48,552 nt of DNA, from the NCBI GenBank assembly GCA_016937295.1, contig JAFGWF010000092.1, positions 1-48,552 of the forward strand, written 5' to 3'. Of this stretch, positions 1-8,770 are shown piece by piece. A program made the translations under genes and the position numbers. The stretch comes from Bacteroidales bacterium (GTDB lineage: Bacteria > Bacteroidota > Bacteroidia > Bacteroidales > UBA1556). The first letter of the stretch is position 1. Every line of letters begins with the position of its first letter. The notes under the pieces are model-generated. The model saw nothing but the letters and a program-made list of their open reading frames with translations. It did not search any database and was not told where the DNA came from.

Positions 1-719
1 AAAACGGGTGTTCCGTCTAAAATTTCATCACCAAAAGTTGGGGAAACCATCCCTCTTAACACATGTTTATGCTCATAGTCAAGTATTGCAGGTGTATTGC
101 CGATGGAAGCATCGAGATTCAGTTGCCCACTTATCATACCAGATTCCGTAATCATAATACAAAGATTATATTTTCCTGATGGCATGGATTTTAGAAAAGT
201 TACCTCTGTATTAAGGCTTAGTATTGTATCTGAATTATTGAATGATGGGTCAAGGTGAATATATAATTCAGGCTCTTTAGGCAAAGAATCAATGAGCTTA
301 CTTACCTCCGTTGCAAATCCTCCTTTGTCCACTAAATAACCACCATTGTTTTGTTTAATTCTATTAATCATTCCAACAGGTATTCCTAAAACACCAAAGT
401 AACTAAGTAAGGAATTCCCTTCAGCACACCGGTAGTCATGATTAAAAGGAAAAGTGTCAGGTTTTGCTTGACCTGTTGTATGTAAGTACACAACTATTAG
501 TTGTTTTCCATATAATTTCTGTAAATCGGAAGCAACTTTATGCGCTGATGGACAATTATTGCATTTATGAGCGGTAAAATCCTCCAAGAGCACTTTTCGC
601 ACAGTGTCGTTGGTTAGGTTGTTGTTATTCCCTATAGTTGTGTAAGGCGCATCTATTTTATCACATGATAATCCGATGAATATCAGGGATATAAATAACA
701 AAATGGATAGCTTATTCAT
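1..719 (-). CDS. Omp28-related outer-membrane lipoprotein, 3' end cut by window edge
   Basis: An open frame runs from ATG at 719 to the left edge without a stop (about 239 codons seen). The N-terminus is a lipoprotein signal ending in the lipobox IGLSC, so the mature protein should be anchored by Cys-19. It is followed by LEDFTAHKCNNCPSAHKVA, a thioredoxin-like stretch with CNNC, typical of the Omp28-related family of Bacteroidota. The rest has beta-rich, low-complexity character. It is the last visible gene of a minus-strand operon after a TlpA-like thioredoxin (2418-2936) and a DUF6029 barrel (760-2400), 40 bp from the latter. The three together suggest envelope thiol/disulfide chemistry, which is inference; the biochemical role of Omp28 proteins is not established. 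Family assignment is from the motif and context. Confidence 0.8.
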   Translation of the reverse strand, partial: MNKLSILLFISLIFIGLSCDKIDAPYTTIGNNNNLTNDTVRKVLLEDFTAHKCNNCPSAHKVASDLQKLYGKQLIVVYLHTTGQAKPDTFPFNHDYRCAEGNSLLSYFGVLGIPVGMINRIKQNNGGYLVDKGGFATEVSKLIDSLPKEPELYIHLDPSFNNSDTILSLNTEVTFLKSMPSGKYNLCIMITESGMISGQLNLDASIGNTPAILDYEHKHVLRGMVSPTFGDEILDGTPV

Positions 720-759
720 ATTTCGGTTCTTTTAAATTCTTTAAAAATTTGGTAAGGAG

Positions 760-2400
760 TTAAAAACTGCTGGTTAGACTTATTGAGAATCCATTGGTTG
801 CCGGCACCTCACGACAAACACCACCTACACAAAGGATTCCATTGCTTTGTTTTCCGTAAGTCAATGCTAATCGAGTTGTGTTCCAAGTATAACCACTGCT
901 AACTGACAAATAATGAATTTGCATGGTTTCCACCGGATTTCCATAGTTGTACTGGTCAATTACCGCTGCAAAAAAGCTTTTATAATTGTATTCGACCATT
1001 CCCAGAAACCAATTCCCCCAATCTTCTTCAGCAAAAGTGGCTTCAACATCGAAATGTAACGACTGATATTTTTTGAATTTCCACCAAACATCAGCCACGC
1101 CGGTTTGAGCCAACACATTTGGTTCTTCGTGTCCTTCAATCACATTCATATTATAAAAGATGTTATAGTAGGAAAGGATGAGATTCCATTTGGTATTAAT
1201 TTTCTTGGTAATTTTGAAATTGAAATCGTGGTAGTATTTTTCTTTTCCAATCTCGAAAAACGGTGAAGTATAACCATCTGAGGCAGCCATGCCAATAGTT
1301 GTACTGTCATTTATTTGGTTTTTTTGCAGTCCCTGCGATATGGAATAATTGAGTTCGAGACCCATTCCTGTTTTGCCGCCAAGAACTGATTTTTTCTTCA
1401 CTTTATACTGTATTGTTGCTTGCAATCCCATTTCACCATTGGCTTGAGTCGCATAAGGATAATATGCGGGCATTGTGTAGGCATGTTGAGCAGTCATAGC
1501 CGGAATATAGTTTATCGGCAGATTAAATCCGGTAGCGGTGCGGTCGGAGCGAAAGTCCATATTATCAACGCGTTTGGCTTGAAGTGACGCCCCAAATCCC
1601 TTTTTAGAATAACTCAAAGTCAACAAAACAGCATGACCATCCTTGTAAATCATATTATTCGTAGCGTTTGGGTCATTGATTTTATAACCGGCTTCGGTCA
1701 GCAAAACCCAGTTGCCTCGGTAGATATTTAATCGACCGGAATAAGCTCCCACATTGGCAGGAAGGATATAGATAGGATCTAAATCTTGTTGATACCGACT
1801 TACAAAATTTCCACCGACAAAGACCTGTGTTTTTTTATCGTTAAAACGTTTAAATGCTTGATTCAGATGTATTTCTGCATCAATGCCGCGAACTAGTCCA
1901 TCGCCTTTTCCCCAAAAGGAACGTTGTTTTCCGACAAGTCCTGTTATGCGAATGCCGGGAAAATTTGCTTTAACACGAATACCATCTATGGAATTGTCAA
2001 AACCAAGATTCCACTCCTGATACGCCCGCAAAATCATTCCGCTGCCAAACTGTTCGTAAAAGTTTCCGGCGGTGAGCTCAAATTGCTTATTCGTATATTT
2101 TGCGTAGCGATAAGGGATGCCATGCCCTTTGTAGCGTGGGTCAAACCCTTGAAGTGGAGGCATAAAAGCTTCGTAGCGCACTCCGGCCTCAAAATTTTTG
2201 TACGTATAGATTAAGTCTAAAAAGGAATTGACACCCATTTTTTCATCCGGAATCGTGGCGCCAATAATCGTATCTTCCTGATATAGTTGGGCATCTACTT
2301 GAAAACTGCCGTGCAGGGTTCCCCCTTCAGATTGACTATAAAGAGATTTTGTGGATACAAGAAAAGCCACTATGGCGATTATTCCTATAAATTTTGTCAT
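760..2400 (-). CDS. DUF6029 family outer-membrane protein
   Basis: The product is 546 residues long with a cleavable signal peptide (MTKFIGIIAIVAFLVSTKSL then YSQ). The rest alternates aromatic and polar residues as in outer-membrane beta-barrels and ends in a terminal Phe (SISLTSSF), the usual barrel-assembly signal. The N-terminal part (GSFQVDAQLYQ, AGVRYEAFMPP, ELTAGNFYEQFGSGM) matches my recollection of DUF6029, a Bacteroidota-specific family with no assigned function. It starts 18 bp after the TlpA-like gene and is followed 40 bp later by the Omp28-like lipoprotein, so the three are probably co-transcribed. A passive or substrate-specific channel, or a surface scaffold for the two thiol proteins, are both possible. 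The barrel prediction is firm, the function is not. Confidence 0.75.
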   Translation of the reverse strand: MTKFIGIIAIVAFLVSTKSLYSQSEGGTLHGSFQVDAQLYQEDTIIGATIPDEKMGVNSFLDLIYTYKNFEAGVRYEAFMPPLQGFDPRYKGHGIPYRYAKYTNKQFELTAGNFYEQFGSGMILRAYQEWNLGFDNSIDGIRVKANFPGIRITGLVGKQRSFWGKGDGLVRGIDAEIHLNQAFKRFNDKKTQVFVGGNFVSRYQQDLDPIYILPANVGAYSGRLNIYRGNWVLLTEAGYKINDPNATNNMIYKDGHAVLLTLSYSKKGFGASLQAKRVDNMDFRSDRTATGFNLPINYIPAMTAQHAYTMPAYYPYATQANGEMGLQATIQYKVKKKSVLGGKTGMGLELNYSISQGLQKNQINDSTTIGMAASDGYTSPFFEIGKEKYYHDFNFKITKKINTKWNLILSYYNIFYNMNVIEGHEEPNVLAQTGVADVWWKFKKYQSLHFDVEATFAEEDWGNWFLGMVEYNYKSFFAAVIDQYNYGNPVETMQIHYLSVSSGYTWNTTRLALTYGKQSNGILCVGGVCREVPATNGFSISLTSSF

Positions 2401-2417
2401 AAGGTTAAGATTATGAA

Positions 2418-2936
2418 TTATTTAATGGCTTCTCCTTTTTTGACTTTTCGAATGATTTCTATCATTTCCAGTTCGCCACCTTCCGAAAAAGTAGTGTGTT
2501 GCCATACGATTTCTCCTTTTCCATTGAGGATAAAAGTATGGGGAACCATATTGACGCCCATTGCTCGTTTAAAGTCTCCGTTTTCATCAAGGTAAACCTC
2601 ATATTCCCATTCTTTGGAATCGACAAATGGTTTAACCTTGAATGAATTACGAGTGTTGTCGATGGAAACGGCTACTAATTTTACGCCGGTTTCTTCTTGC
2701 CAATCGGCATACACTTCGTTGATTGTGGTGAGCTCTTGAATACAGGGTTTACACCAAGTAGCCCAAAAACTAATGATAATCGGATTTCCGTCATTAGCGA
2801 TGTTTGATGTGTTGAAAACACTGCCATCCAATGCTTTAATGTCGATAGATGGGATTTTCTGTAGGTTTTCGTCAGCGGTAAATCCTGCTACAAGAAGCAT
2901 TAACGGAAGCGCAATGAATAAAATTGATTTTCTCAT
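2418..2936 (-). CDS. TlpA/ResA-like periplasmic thioredoxin
   Basis: The protein has 172 residues with an N-terminal signal sequence (MRKSILFIALPLMLLVAGFT). The thioredoxin-fold active site is FWATWCKPCIQEL near residues 56-68, with CxxC spaced as in TlpA/ResA proteins, and a later cis-Pro region MVPHTFILNGKG. These proteins reduce or exchange disulfides outside the cytoplasm, for example in cytochrome c maturation or for client redox proteins. No cytochrome genes are nearby; the neighbours are a DUF6029 barrel and an Omp28-like lipoprotein that itself has a CxxC, so those are the more likely partners (inference). It is the first gene of the operon, with a good promoter at 2970-2999. Confidence 0.88.
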   Translation of the reverse strand: MRKSILFIALPLMLLVAGFTADENLQKIPSIDIKALDGSVFNTSNIANDGNPIIISFWATWCKPCIQELTTINEVYADWQEETGVKLVAVSIDNTRNSFKVKPFVDSKEWEYEVYLDENGDFKRAMGVNMVPHTFILNGKGEIVWQHTTFSEGGELEMIEIIRKVKKGEAIK

Positions 2937-2969
2937 AAGGTGTGTATTGAGTTGTGTTCCAATTGGCTG

Positions 2970-2999
2970 CGAAATTAGAAAAATTTTCCATTCTGCAAC
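2970..2999 (-). promoter_or_regulatory. Bacteroidota-type promoter of the tlpA-like operon
   Basis: On the minus strand a TTG (-33) at 2998-2996 is followed after 18 nt by TAATTTCG (-7, one mismatch to TAnnTTTG) at 2977-2970. It sits 34 bp upstream of the ATG at 2936, the expected geometry. Confidence 0.45.
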
Positions 3000-3160
3000 A
3001 CTAAAACAATTTAGGAAAATGCAGCTAAGTTCAAATTTTGTGCCTAAATTGCCGACTTATGAAACCTTCTGCGAATTAATGGCTTTCAAGTCCTTGCTCA
3101 ATTCCAACCTATTTCTAATCACGCAACTACCGTTGAACTTTGATTGGTTGAAACCGTTAA

Positions 3161-4597
3161 TTACAACCCTATGCCATAATAGGCTTTGATGCCATTAGGA
3201 TAAATTCCCTCAATGAGCACTCCGCCTTTTTTAGTGCTTAACAATTTATAAATATCATCGGGTTGATTTACCGGTTTGCGGTCGATCTTGGTAATGATGA
3301 AGTCGTCTTTAATTCCGGCATTGGCAATGATACCACGCTTAATTTCAGTAACTTGAACGCCATTTTCGATACCTAATAGACTTTTTGTCTTTTCGTCAAC
3401 TGGTTTTAGGTTAGCTCCTAACTCCAAAACGGCCTCCTCATGCGCCGAACGAAGTTTTGTGTTCCCTTTCATGTCGGTGAGCTTAACAGTAGATGTTTTT
3501 TCATTATCTTTTTGCAGATACTTTACTTCAATTGCATCACCGGGCCGATGCATCCCAACACGCTCTAACAATTCGCTCGGACTGTTTATTTCTATATTGT
3601 CAATTTCCAAAATAATATCGCCGGCTTTGATTCCGGCTTTTTCGGCTGGCAGTCCGTCAACAACACCTTCCACTAATACACCTTTAAGGTTTTTCAACTT
3701 ATAGGCTTCTGCCACTTTTGCATTGATTTCGGCAATCGAAATTCCAATTACTGCTCTTTGCACTTGTCCAAATTCTTTCAGATCTTTGACCACTTTTTTT
3801 ACAATGCCGGAAGGAATAGCAAAACTGTATCCTTGGTAATATCCAGTTCTTGAGGCTATTGCAGCGTTTATGCCAATAAGTTTTCCTTCGATATTGACTA
3901 ACGCTCCCCCTGAATTTCCCGGATTAACCGCAGCATCGGTTTGAATAAAGGATTCAATGGCCGAATTTCCAGGTAATATGTTGATATTTCGGGCTTTAGC
4001 AGAAACTATTCCTGCCGTAACTGTTGATGTTAGGTTAAATGGATTTCCTACAGCCAAAACCCACTCACCTACTTTTACACTGTCGGAATTGCCAAAAGTG
4101 AGATATGGTAATTCTTTGTCTTCAACCTTTAATAATGCTAAGTCGGTACTGGCATCTAACCCAATGGTTTTTGCTTCATACGACCTTTTATCGTTCAAAA
4201 TTACCGTAATCTTATCGGCTTGCTGAACGACATGGTTATTGGTTACAATGTATCCATCAGAAGAAATTATTACACCCGACCCGCTTGCCTTATAAACTCG
4301 ATTGCCTCCGTTGAAGAAAAAATCCTCAAGCGAAAAAAAATCGTCATAAACACTACTTTTTCTGGTAAACTCGGTTTGGATGTGAACAACAGCGTGTAGC
4401 GCATTCTCAGCACTCGAATTGAAGTCCATCATCAATTGCTTGCTTGTGGGTAGGTAAGCAGTTTGATAACCAATGTTTTGTGGCACTTCTTTTAGAACCA
4501 CTTTTGGTTCGTCTTGATCCTTAATTTGATCGTATAAAAATAATGTTAGTGTTGAGACTGCAACTGCCAAAACTATTGTTTTTAAAGCCTGTTTCAT
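3161..4597 (-). CDS. HtrA/DegP-type periplasmic serine endopeptidase
   Basis: The protein degrades or refolds damaged envelope proteins. It has a single N-terminal hydrophobic segment (LKTIVLAVAVSTLTLFLYD), a trypsin-like domain and two C-terminal PDZ domains. Counting from the ATG at 4597, the catalytic triad is His122 (TNNHVV), Asp152 (STDLALL) and Ser229 (NPGNSGG). The first PDZ covers about 280-365 and the second about 390-475. The frame is open up to 4618, but AGGAGA lies just upstream of the ATG at 4597 and gives the sequence MKQALK, so that start (478 residues) is preferred. The gene stands alone; the next minus-strand gene starts more than 200 bp downstream. Whether it is DegP-, DegQ- or DegS-like cannot be settled by eye, but two PDZ domains favour the DegP/DegQ group. 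Confidence 0.93.
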   Translation of the reverse strand: MKQALKTIVLAVAVSTLTLFLYDQIKDQDEPKVVLKEVPQNIGYQTAYLPTSKQLMMDFNSSAENALHAVVHIQTEFTRKSSVYDDFFSLEDFFFNGGNRVYKASGSGVIISSDGYIVTNNHVVQQADKITVILNDKRSYEAKTIGLDASTDLALLKVEDKELPYLTFGNSDSVKVGEWVLAVGNPFNLTSTVTAGIVSAKARNINILPGNSAIESFIQTDAAVNPGNSGGALVNIEGKLIGINAAIASRTGYYQGYSFAIPSGIVKKVVKDLKEFGQVQRAVIGISIAEINAKVAEAYKLKNLKGVLVEGVVDGLPAEKAGIKAGDIILEIDNIEINSPSELLERVGMHRPGDAIEVKYLQKDNEKTSTVKLTDMKGNTKLRSAHEEAVLELGANLKPVDEKTKSLLGIENGVQVTEIKRGIIANAGIKDDFIITKIDRKPVNQPDDIYKLLSTKKGGVLIEGIYPNGIKAYYGIGL

Positions 4598-4854
4598 GTT
4601 ATTTCTCCTTTCATTCATTTAAATATTATTTTAGTATTGCTTTATACTATGTTGAACTTAGTTGATTTGTTAATCATTTTAATTTCAACGTATTTTGTTA
4701 AAATTTGGAATAATTGACTGGTAAACGCAAAATTATCCCTTTATGATATTTTTGGTTGTTAAATGTAGTTAACCAAAGTAAACGATTCTAAAGGGATTTA
4801 TGTGGACTGATTTTCTTTTTTATGTATGTTTGTGGTCGTTTTTACCTCATCCAA

Positions 4855-5556
4855 ATGCAACGTTATTTTTTAGGAAAATTTGTGTTTTTTATTCTTGGCA
4901 TGGTCGCCGGGTTGGGTTTATTTTGGATATATGGGATCTATATAAATCAAGATGTTTTTCAAAATTCTACTCCGGAGATGGAGCAATTAGTTGAATTACC
5001 AATTAATGAAGCCGAATTTAAAGTGAAGAAAAAGATAAAACCTAAAACAAAGAAATCCGCTCAGCTTGACGTTTCTGATAGTTTGATTATGTCGATTCCA
5101 GACAGCTTGACCGACATAAATTTGAGTTTCGAAAAATCTAATGGGGATACTTTATCTATACTTCAAAATGATTCTATCGGCAGTGTTGATTTTGTTGTGA
5201 TGCAAGATGAGAAGGTCTATGCTCGTTACTTTAAACCATCTGGCAATCCTGTGCTTTTTCACTGTGATTTTGATGCAGAAATGGATAGTATTCTGATAGA
5301 TAATTCTATGACCTTGCCCAAAGAAGGCTTGTTGGTTGAATTTTGGCGGTCGCCGGTCAATTTTTCCGGATATCGACTCTCGCGTCAAAAATTAGTGCTT
5401 TTTGGAGTTTTTGAATATGATAGCTTGTCGTTTCATTATCACGAAGAAGAAGTTTTGCTAATGAAATACAAGCAAAAATCGTTTATCCTCAAATGTGGAA
5501 ACGATTTTTCTCCCATCATCTTTAATCCTAATAAAAAGGGGCGTAAGCCATCTTAA
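4855..5556 (+). CDS. Uncharacterised single-pass membrane protein upstream of dapF
   Basis: I do not recognise this protein. From the ATG at 4855 it has 233 residues: a short N-terminus (MQRYFLGK), one hydrophobic segment (FVFFILGMVAGLGLFWIYGI), then a charged Lys-rich linker (VKKKIKPKTKK) and a soluble, beta-rich C-terminal domain of about 150 residues with few cysteines. An upstream ATG at 4822 is in frame but gives a polar, less convincing N-terminus. The topology fits an inner-membrane anchored periplasmic domain. It ends 5 bp before dapF, so it is probably translated together with dapF and the genes after it, which deal with peptidoglycan and envelope precursors. The function is unknown. 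Confidence 0.65.
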   Translation: MQRYFLGKFVFFILGMVAGLGLFWIYGIYINQDVFQNSTPEMEQLVELPINEAEFKVKKKIKPKTKKSAQLDVSDSLIMSIPDSLTDINLSFEKSNGDTLSILQNDSIGSVDFVVMQDEKVYARYFKPSGNPVLFHCDFDAEMDSILIDNSMTLPKEGLLVEFWRSPVNFSGYRLSRQKLVLFGVFEYDSLSFHYHEEEVLLMKYKQKSFILKCGNDFSPIIFNPNKKGRKPS

Positions 5557-5561
5557 ATGAT

Positions 5562-6356
5562 ATGAATCTAGTGCATTTCTCGAAATATCACGGAGCCGGT
5601 AATGACTTTATACTAATTGATAACAGAGACTTAGTTTTCAATGTTAACTCGCAATATATCCGTATGTTATGTGATCGACATTTTGGAATAGGGGCTGATG
5701 GGCTGATGCTTTTAGAAAACCACTCCGAATTTGATTTTACCATGCGTTATTTTAATGCTGATGGCGGTGAGGCAACGTTATGCGGCAATGGTGGTAGATG
5801 CATTAGTGCCTTTGCTCATCAACTTGGTGTGGTTGGTTCAACAGCTTTTTTTCTGGCATCCGATGGTCCACACAAAGCCCAAATATTTCCCAATGGATTA
5901 TCGTATATGGTTGAATTGCAGATGAATGATATTGTGCGTGACACGGTTGATAGCGACTATTCGTTTCTGAATACCGGTTCGCCACACCATGTTCAGTGGG
6001 TTGATGAGGTGTCAAATATGGAAGTTTTTCAACATGGTTCACAGATTCGTTTTTCTGAACATTATAAAGGTATCGGTGGAACAAATGTGAATTTTGTGGA
6101 GATTTTAGATTCTAATCAGCTAAAAATCAGAACTTATGAGCGTGGTGTTGAAAATGAAACTCTCGCCTGTGGAACTGGTGCAGTTGCTTCAGCTATTTTG
6201 TTTGCTTTAAAAAACAACTTAAAAGAAGGTCCTGTTGTTCTTCGAGCTGTTGGAGGTGATTTGACGGTTAATTTTTCCATAGAGCCAAATAATGTTACCA
6301 ATATTGTTCTTTCAGGCCCGGCAGTGAAGGTCTTTGAAGGAACTATTAAATTTTAG
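5562..6356 (+). CDS. dapF: Diaminopimelate epimerase
   Basis: DapF interconverts LL- and meso-diaminopimelate, the last step before meso-DAP enters lysine synthesis and peptidoglycan. The 264-residue length is typical. The two catalytic cysteines are visible: Cys74 in TLCGNGGRC and Cys203 in LACGTGA. The N-terminus VHFSKYHGAGNDFILID is the classic DapF start, supporting the ATG at 5562. It lies in a plus-strand run with an unknown membrane protein 5 bp upstream and a GNAT acetyltransferase 5 bp downstream, so it is almost certainly co-transcribed. A meso-DAP type peptidoglycan is implied, consistent with the MltG and amidase genes in the window. Confidence 0.97.
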   Translation: MNLVHFSKYHGAGNDFILIDNRDLVFNVNSQYIRMLCDRHFGIGADGLMLLENHSEFDFTMRYFNADGGEATLCGNGGRCISAFAHQLGVVGSTAFFLASDGPHKAQIFPNGLSYMVELQMNDIVRDTVDSDYSFLNTGSPHHVQWVDEVSNMEVFQHGSQIRFSEHYKGIGGTNVNFVEILDSNQLKIRTYERGVENETLACGTGAVASAILFALKNNLKEGPVVLRAVGGDLTVNFSIEPNNVTNIVLSGPAVKVFEGTIKF

Positions 6357-6361
6357 TATTA

Positions 6362-6877
6362 ATGCTTGAAAATGACCAAATTTATTTAAGAGTTGCTGAA
6401 ATTAAGGATGTGGATTTTCTGCTTCAAACCGAAAATAACTCTGAGTATTGGCATGTTTCCGGTACTCTTTTTCCATATTCTCGTTTTGAATTGGAATCCT
6501 TTATTCTAAATAATTCTCACGATCTTTTCACGGAAAAACAACTTCGATTAATGATTTGTGAGATGACTTCTGATAATCTGGTTGGCATGGTGGATCTTTT
6601 CGACTACCATCCAATGCATCGTAGGGCTGGTGTGGGAATCATTGTCGATGAAGTAGTTAGGCATCAAGGCGTAGCATCTCAAGCATTAAACTTAGTGTGC
6701 GAGTATGCAAAAACTATTCTTCAGTTGAATCAACTTTATTGCGAAGTTCAAACGGATAATTTTACTTCCTTAAAGCTTTTTGAGAAGTTAGGTTTTGTTA
6801 AGATTGGTGTGAAAAAGCAATGGGTATTTGTTGATAATCAATGGAAAGACGTGTGTTTTTTTCAAAAATTGCTTTAA
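6362..6877 (+). CDS. GNAT family N-acetyltransferase (RimJ/RimL-like)
   Basis: The 171-residue protein has the GNAT fold pattern: an N-terminal ligand region (LRVAEIKDVDFLLQTENNSEYW), the beta4/alpha3 acetyl-CoA pyrophosphate loop near VGIIVDEVVRHQGVASQAL (a variant of Q/RxxGxG/A) and the C-terminal LYCEVQTDNFTSLKLFEKLG, which is characteristic of the RimJ/RimL/SpeG-type branch. It would transfer acetyl from acetyl-CoA to an amine; the substrate (protein N-terminus, polyamine or other) cannot be told. The ATG at 6362 is 5 bp after the dapF stop, suggesting translational coupling, and mltG follows 29 bp downstream. Confidence 0.88.
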   Translation: MLENDQIYLRVAEIKDVDFLLQTENNSEYWHVSGTLFPYSRFELESFILNNSHDLFTEKQLRLMICEMTSDNLVGMVDLFDYHPMHRRAGVGIIVDEVVRHQGVASQALNLVCEYAKTILQLNQLYCEVQTDNFTSLKLFEKLGFVKIGVKKQWVFVDNQWKDVCFFQKLL

Positions 6878-6906
6878 ATGAGTTGGGTGGTTTTTGATTT
6901 GTTGAA

Positions 6907-7956
6907 ATGAATTGTTTTAAAATGAGAATATTTAAAATTGTTTTGGTGGTGATTTCGGTTGTTTTAATCGGTGTTGCAATTTTGTTTTATAAACTTTACC
7001 AAAAATATCAGGCGCCAATTGTTGCCTTGCCATCATCATCGGCTATTTTTTTTATTCCTACAAATTCTGACTATCATTATGTATTGAAATCGCTTTATAA
7101 TCAAGGTTTTGTGAAGGATACTTCTCTACTGAATTTTGTTGCCGAATTGAAAAAATACCCTCAGAAAGTCAAACCTGGACGATATCGCTTGCAAAATGAA
7201 ATGAATGCCAATCAGTTAGTAAATATGTTGCGTTCAGGCCGACAAGACCCTGTAATGTTTACCTTTAATAATATCCGTTTTTTGCCCAAACTTGCCGGAT
7301 TAGCTGCCGCCAAACTTGAGTTAGATTCTGCCAAGTTAATGTCAATGCTCACCAATCGGCCTCTTTTAGATTCTATCGGATTCACACCGGAAACAGCCAT
7401 AGCTCTTTTTATTCCAAATACTTACGAGTTTTTTTGGAATACTTCTGAATTGGAGTTTGTCGAAAGAATGCACAAAGAATATAAGAAATTCTGGTCTGAG
7501 AATAGAACTTCTAAAGCTATGGATATGTCATTGTCGCCCATAGAAGTGAGTATTTTGGCAAGCATCATTCAGGAAGAAACCAACAAAACTGATGAGATGA
7601 GCCGAATGGCCGGTGTGCTCGTCAATAGGTTACGCCGTAATATGAAACTTCAAGCCGACCCAACCGCAAGATATGCTTATGGCGACTTTTCCGTCAAACG
7701 AATACTGACTGATTACACCTTGATAGAATCACCTTATAATACGTATCATATTTTTGGTTTGCCACCAGACCCTATTTGTATGCCCGAACAGAAAGCAATA
7801 GATGCGGTTTTGAATTTTGAAAAAAATTCTTATCTCTACTATTGTGCACGCGCCGATGGGTCGGGTTATCACGAGTTTGCCGAAAATCATTCTCAACATA
7901 TTCGTAATGCAAATGCCTATCATAGTTATTTACGTAAGTTGAATATCCGTAGGTAA
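6907..7956 (+). CDS. mltG: Endolytic peptidoglycan transglycosylase MltG
   Basis: MltG cuts nascent glycan strands at the inner membrane and so sets their length. The product (349 residues) has one N-terminal transmembrane segment (FKIVLVVISVVLIGVAILFY), a LysM-like region and the YceG catalytic domain. The catalytic Glu is Glu224 in ASIIQEETNKTDEM. Also diagnostic are AGVLVNRLRRNMKLQADPT, SPYNTYHIFGLPPDPI and YLYYCARADGSGYHEFAEN. A second in-frame ATG at 6922 is equally plausible as the start. It lies in the same run as dapF, fitting a peptidoglycan theme. Confidence 0.95.
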   Translation: MNCFKMRIFKIVLVVISVVLIGVAILFYKLYQKYQAPIVALPSSSAIFFIPTNSDYHYVLKSLYNQGFVKDTSLLNFVAELKKYPQKVKPGRYRLQNEMNANQLVNMLRSGRQDPVMFTFNNIRFLPKLAGLAAAKLELDSAKLMSMLTNRPLLDSIGFTPETAIALFIPNTYEFFWNTSELEFVERMHKEYKKFWSENRTSKAMDMSLSPIEVSILASIIQEETNKTDEMSRMAGVLVNRLRRNMKLQADPTARYAYGDFSVKRILTDYTLIESPYNTYHIFGLPPDPICMPEQKAIDAVLNFEKNSYLYYCARADGSGYHEFAENHSQHIRNANAYHSYLRKLNIRR

Positions 7957-7999
7957 TAATTTTTAAGATGATTCGTTTATCGAAACTAAACCCAATCCT

Positions 8000-8758
8000 A
8001 TGAATTCAAAACTATTACTAATATTTATTCTTACATTGTTGATTAACAGTGGATTAAAAGCTCAATCAGTAACTGACACGAATATTCGAATATCTATGTT
8101 TTCTGCCCATTATTCATTTCATATTCCGGGTGGCGATTTGAGTGATAGATTTGGAAACAGCAATTCCGTTGGCGCTGATTTTTCCTTTAAAACAGTAAAT
8201 GGATGGCTTTTTGGCGCCGACTATTCTTTTGTTTTTGGGGAAAACGTAAAGAATAAAGATAGCTACTTTGCGGCGATTCGCAATAGTAAAGGATATGTGA
8301 TTGATGGCGATGGTAATTTTGCGGAGGCTTATATTTATCAGCGTGGATTTAATGCGTCTTTAATGGTAGGAAAGCAATTTAACTTTTGGGCGCCAAATCC
8401 TAATTCGGGACCTTTTATACAAATTTATGGTGGTTTTTTCCAGCATTATGTTCGTATCGAAAATCCTTATAGGGTTGCTCCTCAGATTATTGATGAGTAT
8501 GCTAAGCTTTATGATCGTCTTACCAATGGCTTCAGTATTTCTGAGTTTGTTGGCTACCGATTTATGGGAAATAAGCGTTTGATTAATTTTTATGCCGGTT
8601 TTGAGTTTGTTCAGGGGTTTACCGCCGGAAAACGCTCTTACAATGCTGATGACCGCCTAATAGATAACAGCAAACGCTTGGATTTGTTGTCAGGCCTGAG
8701 AATTGGTTGGGTCATTCCTCTTTATGGTAAAACGAAACAGGAATTCTTTTATTTTTAG
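8000..8758 (+). CDS. Outer-membrane beta-barrel protein, uncharacterised
   Basis: The product is 252 residues long with a signal peptide (MNSKLLLIFILTLLINSGLK, cleavage after AQS or nearby). The mature part consists of alternating hydrophobic and polar strands (FSAHYSFHIPGGDLSDRFG, LFGADYSFVFGENV, FNASLMVGKQFNFW) and ends in Phe (KQEFFYF), as small outer-membrane barrels do. I do not recognise a named family. It sits between mltG (44 bp upstream) and the Kdo transferase (12 bp downstream), so it may belong to the same envelope operon. The sequence PDPN-like loops and conserved Gly pattern resemble other Bacteroidota 8- to 10-strand proteins. Function unknown. Confidence 0.75.
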   Translation: MNSKLLLIFILTLLINSGLKAQSVTDTNIRISMFSAHYSFHIPGGDLSDRFGNSNSVGADFSFKTVNGWLFGADYSFVFGENVKNKDSYFAAIRNSKGYVIDGDGNFAEAYIYQRGFNASLMVGKQFNFWAPNPNSGPFIQIYGGFFQHYVRIENPYRVAPQIIDEYAKLYDRLTNGFSISEFVGYRFMGNKRLINFYAGFEFVQGFTAGKRSYNADDRLIDNSKRLDLLSGLRIGWVIPLYGKTKQEFFYF

Positions 8759-8770
8759 AAAGTTTTGATT

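Noticed and set aside
4728-4754. Pair of outward-facing -7-like elements between htrA and the unknown gene
   Set aside because: TAATTTTG (minus, 4735-4728) and TATTTTTG (plus, 4747-4754) match the consensus, but neither has a TTG at the -33 distance, so they were not listed as promoters.
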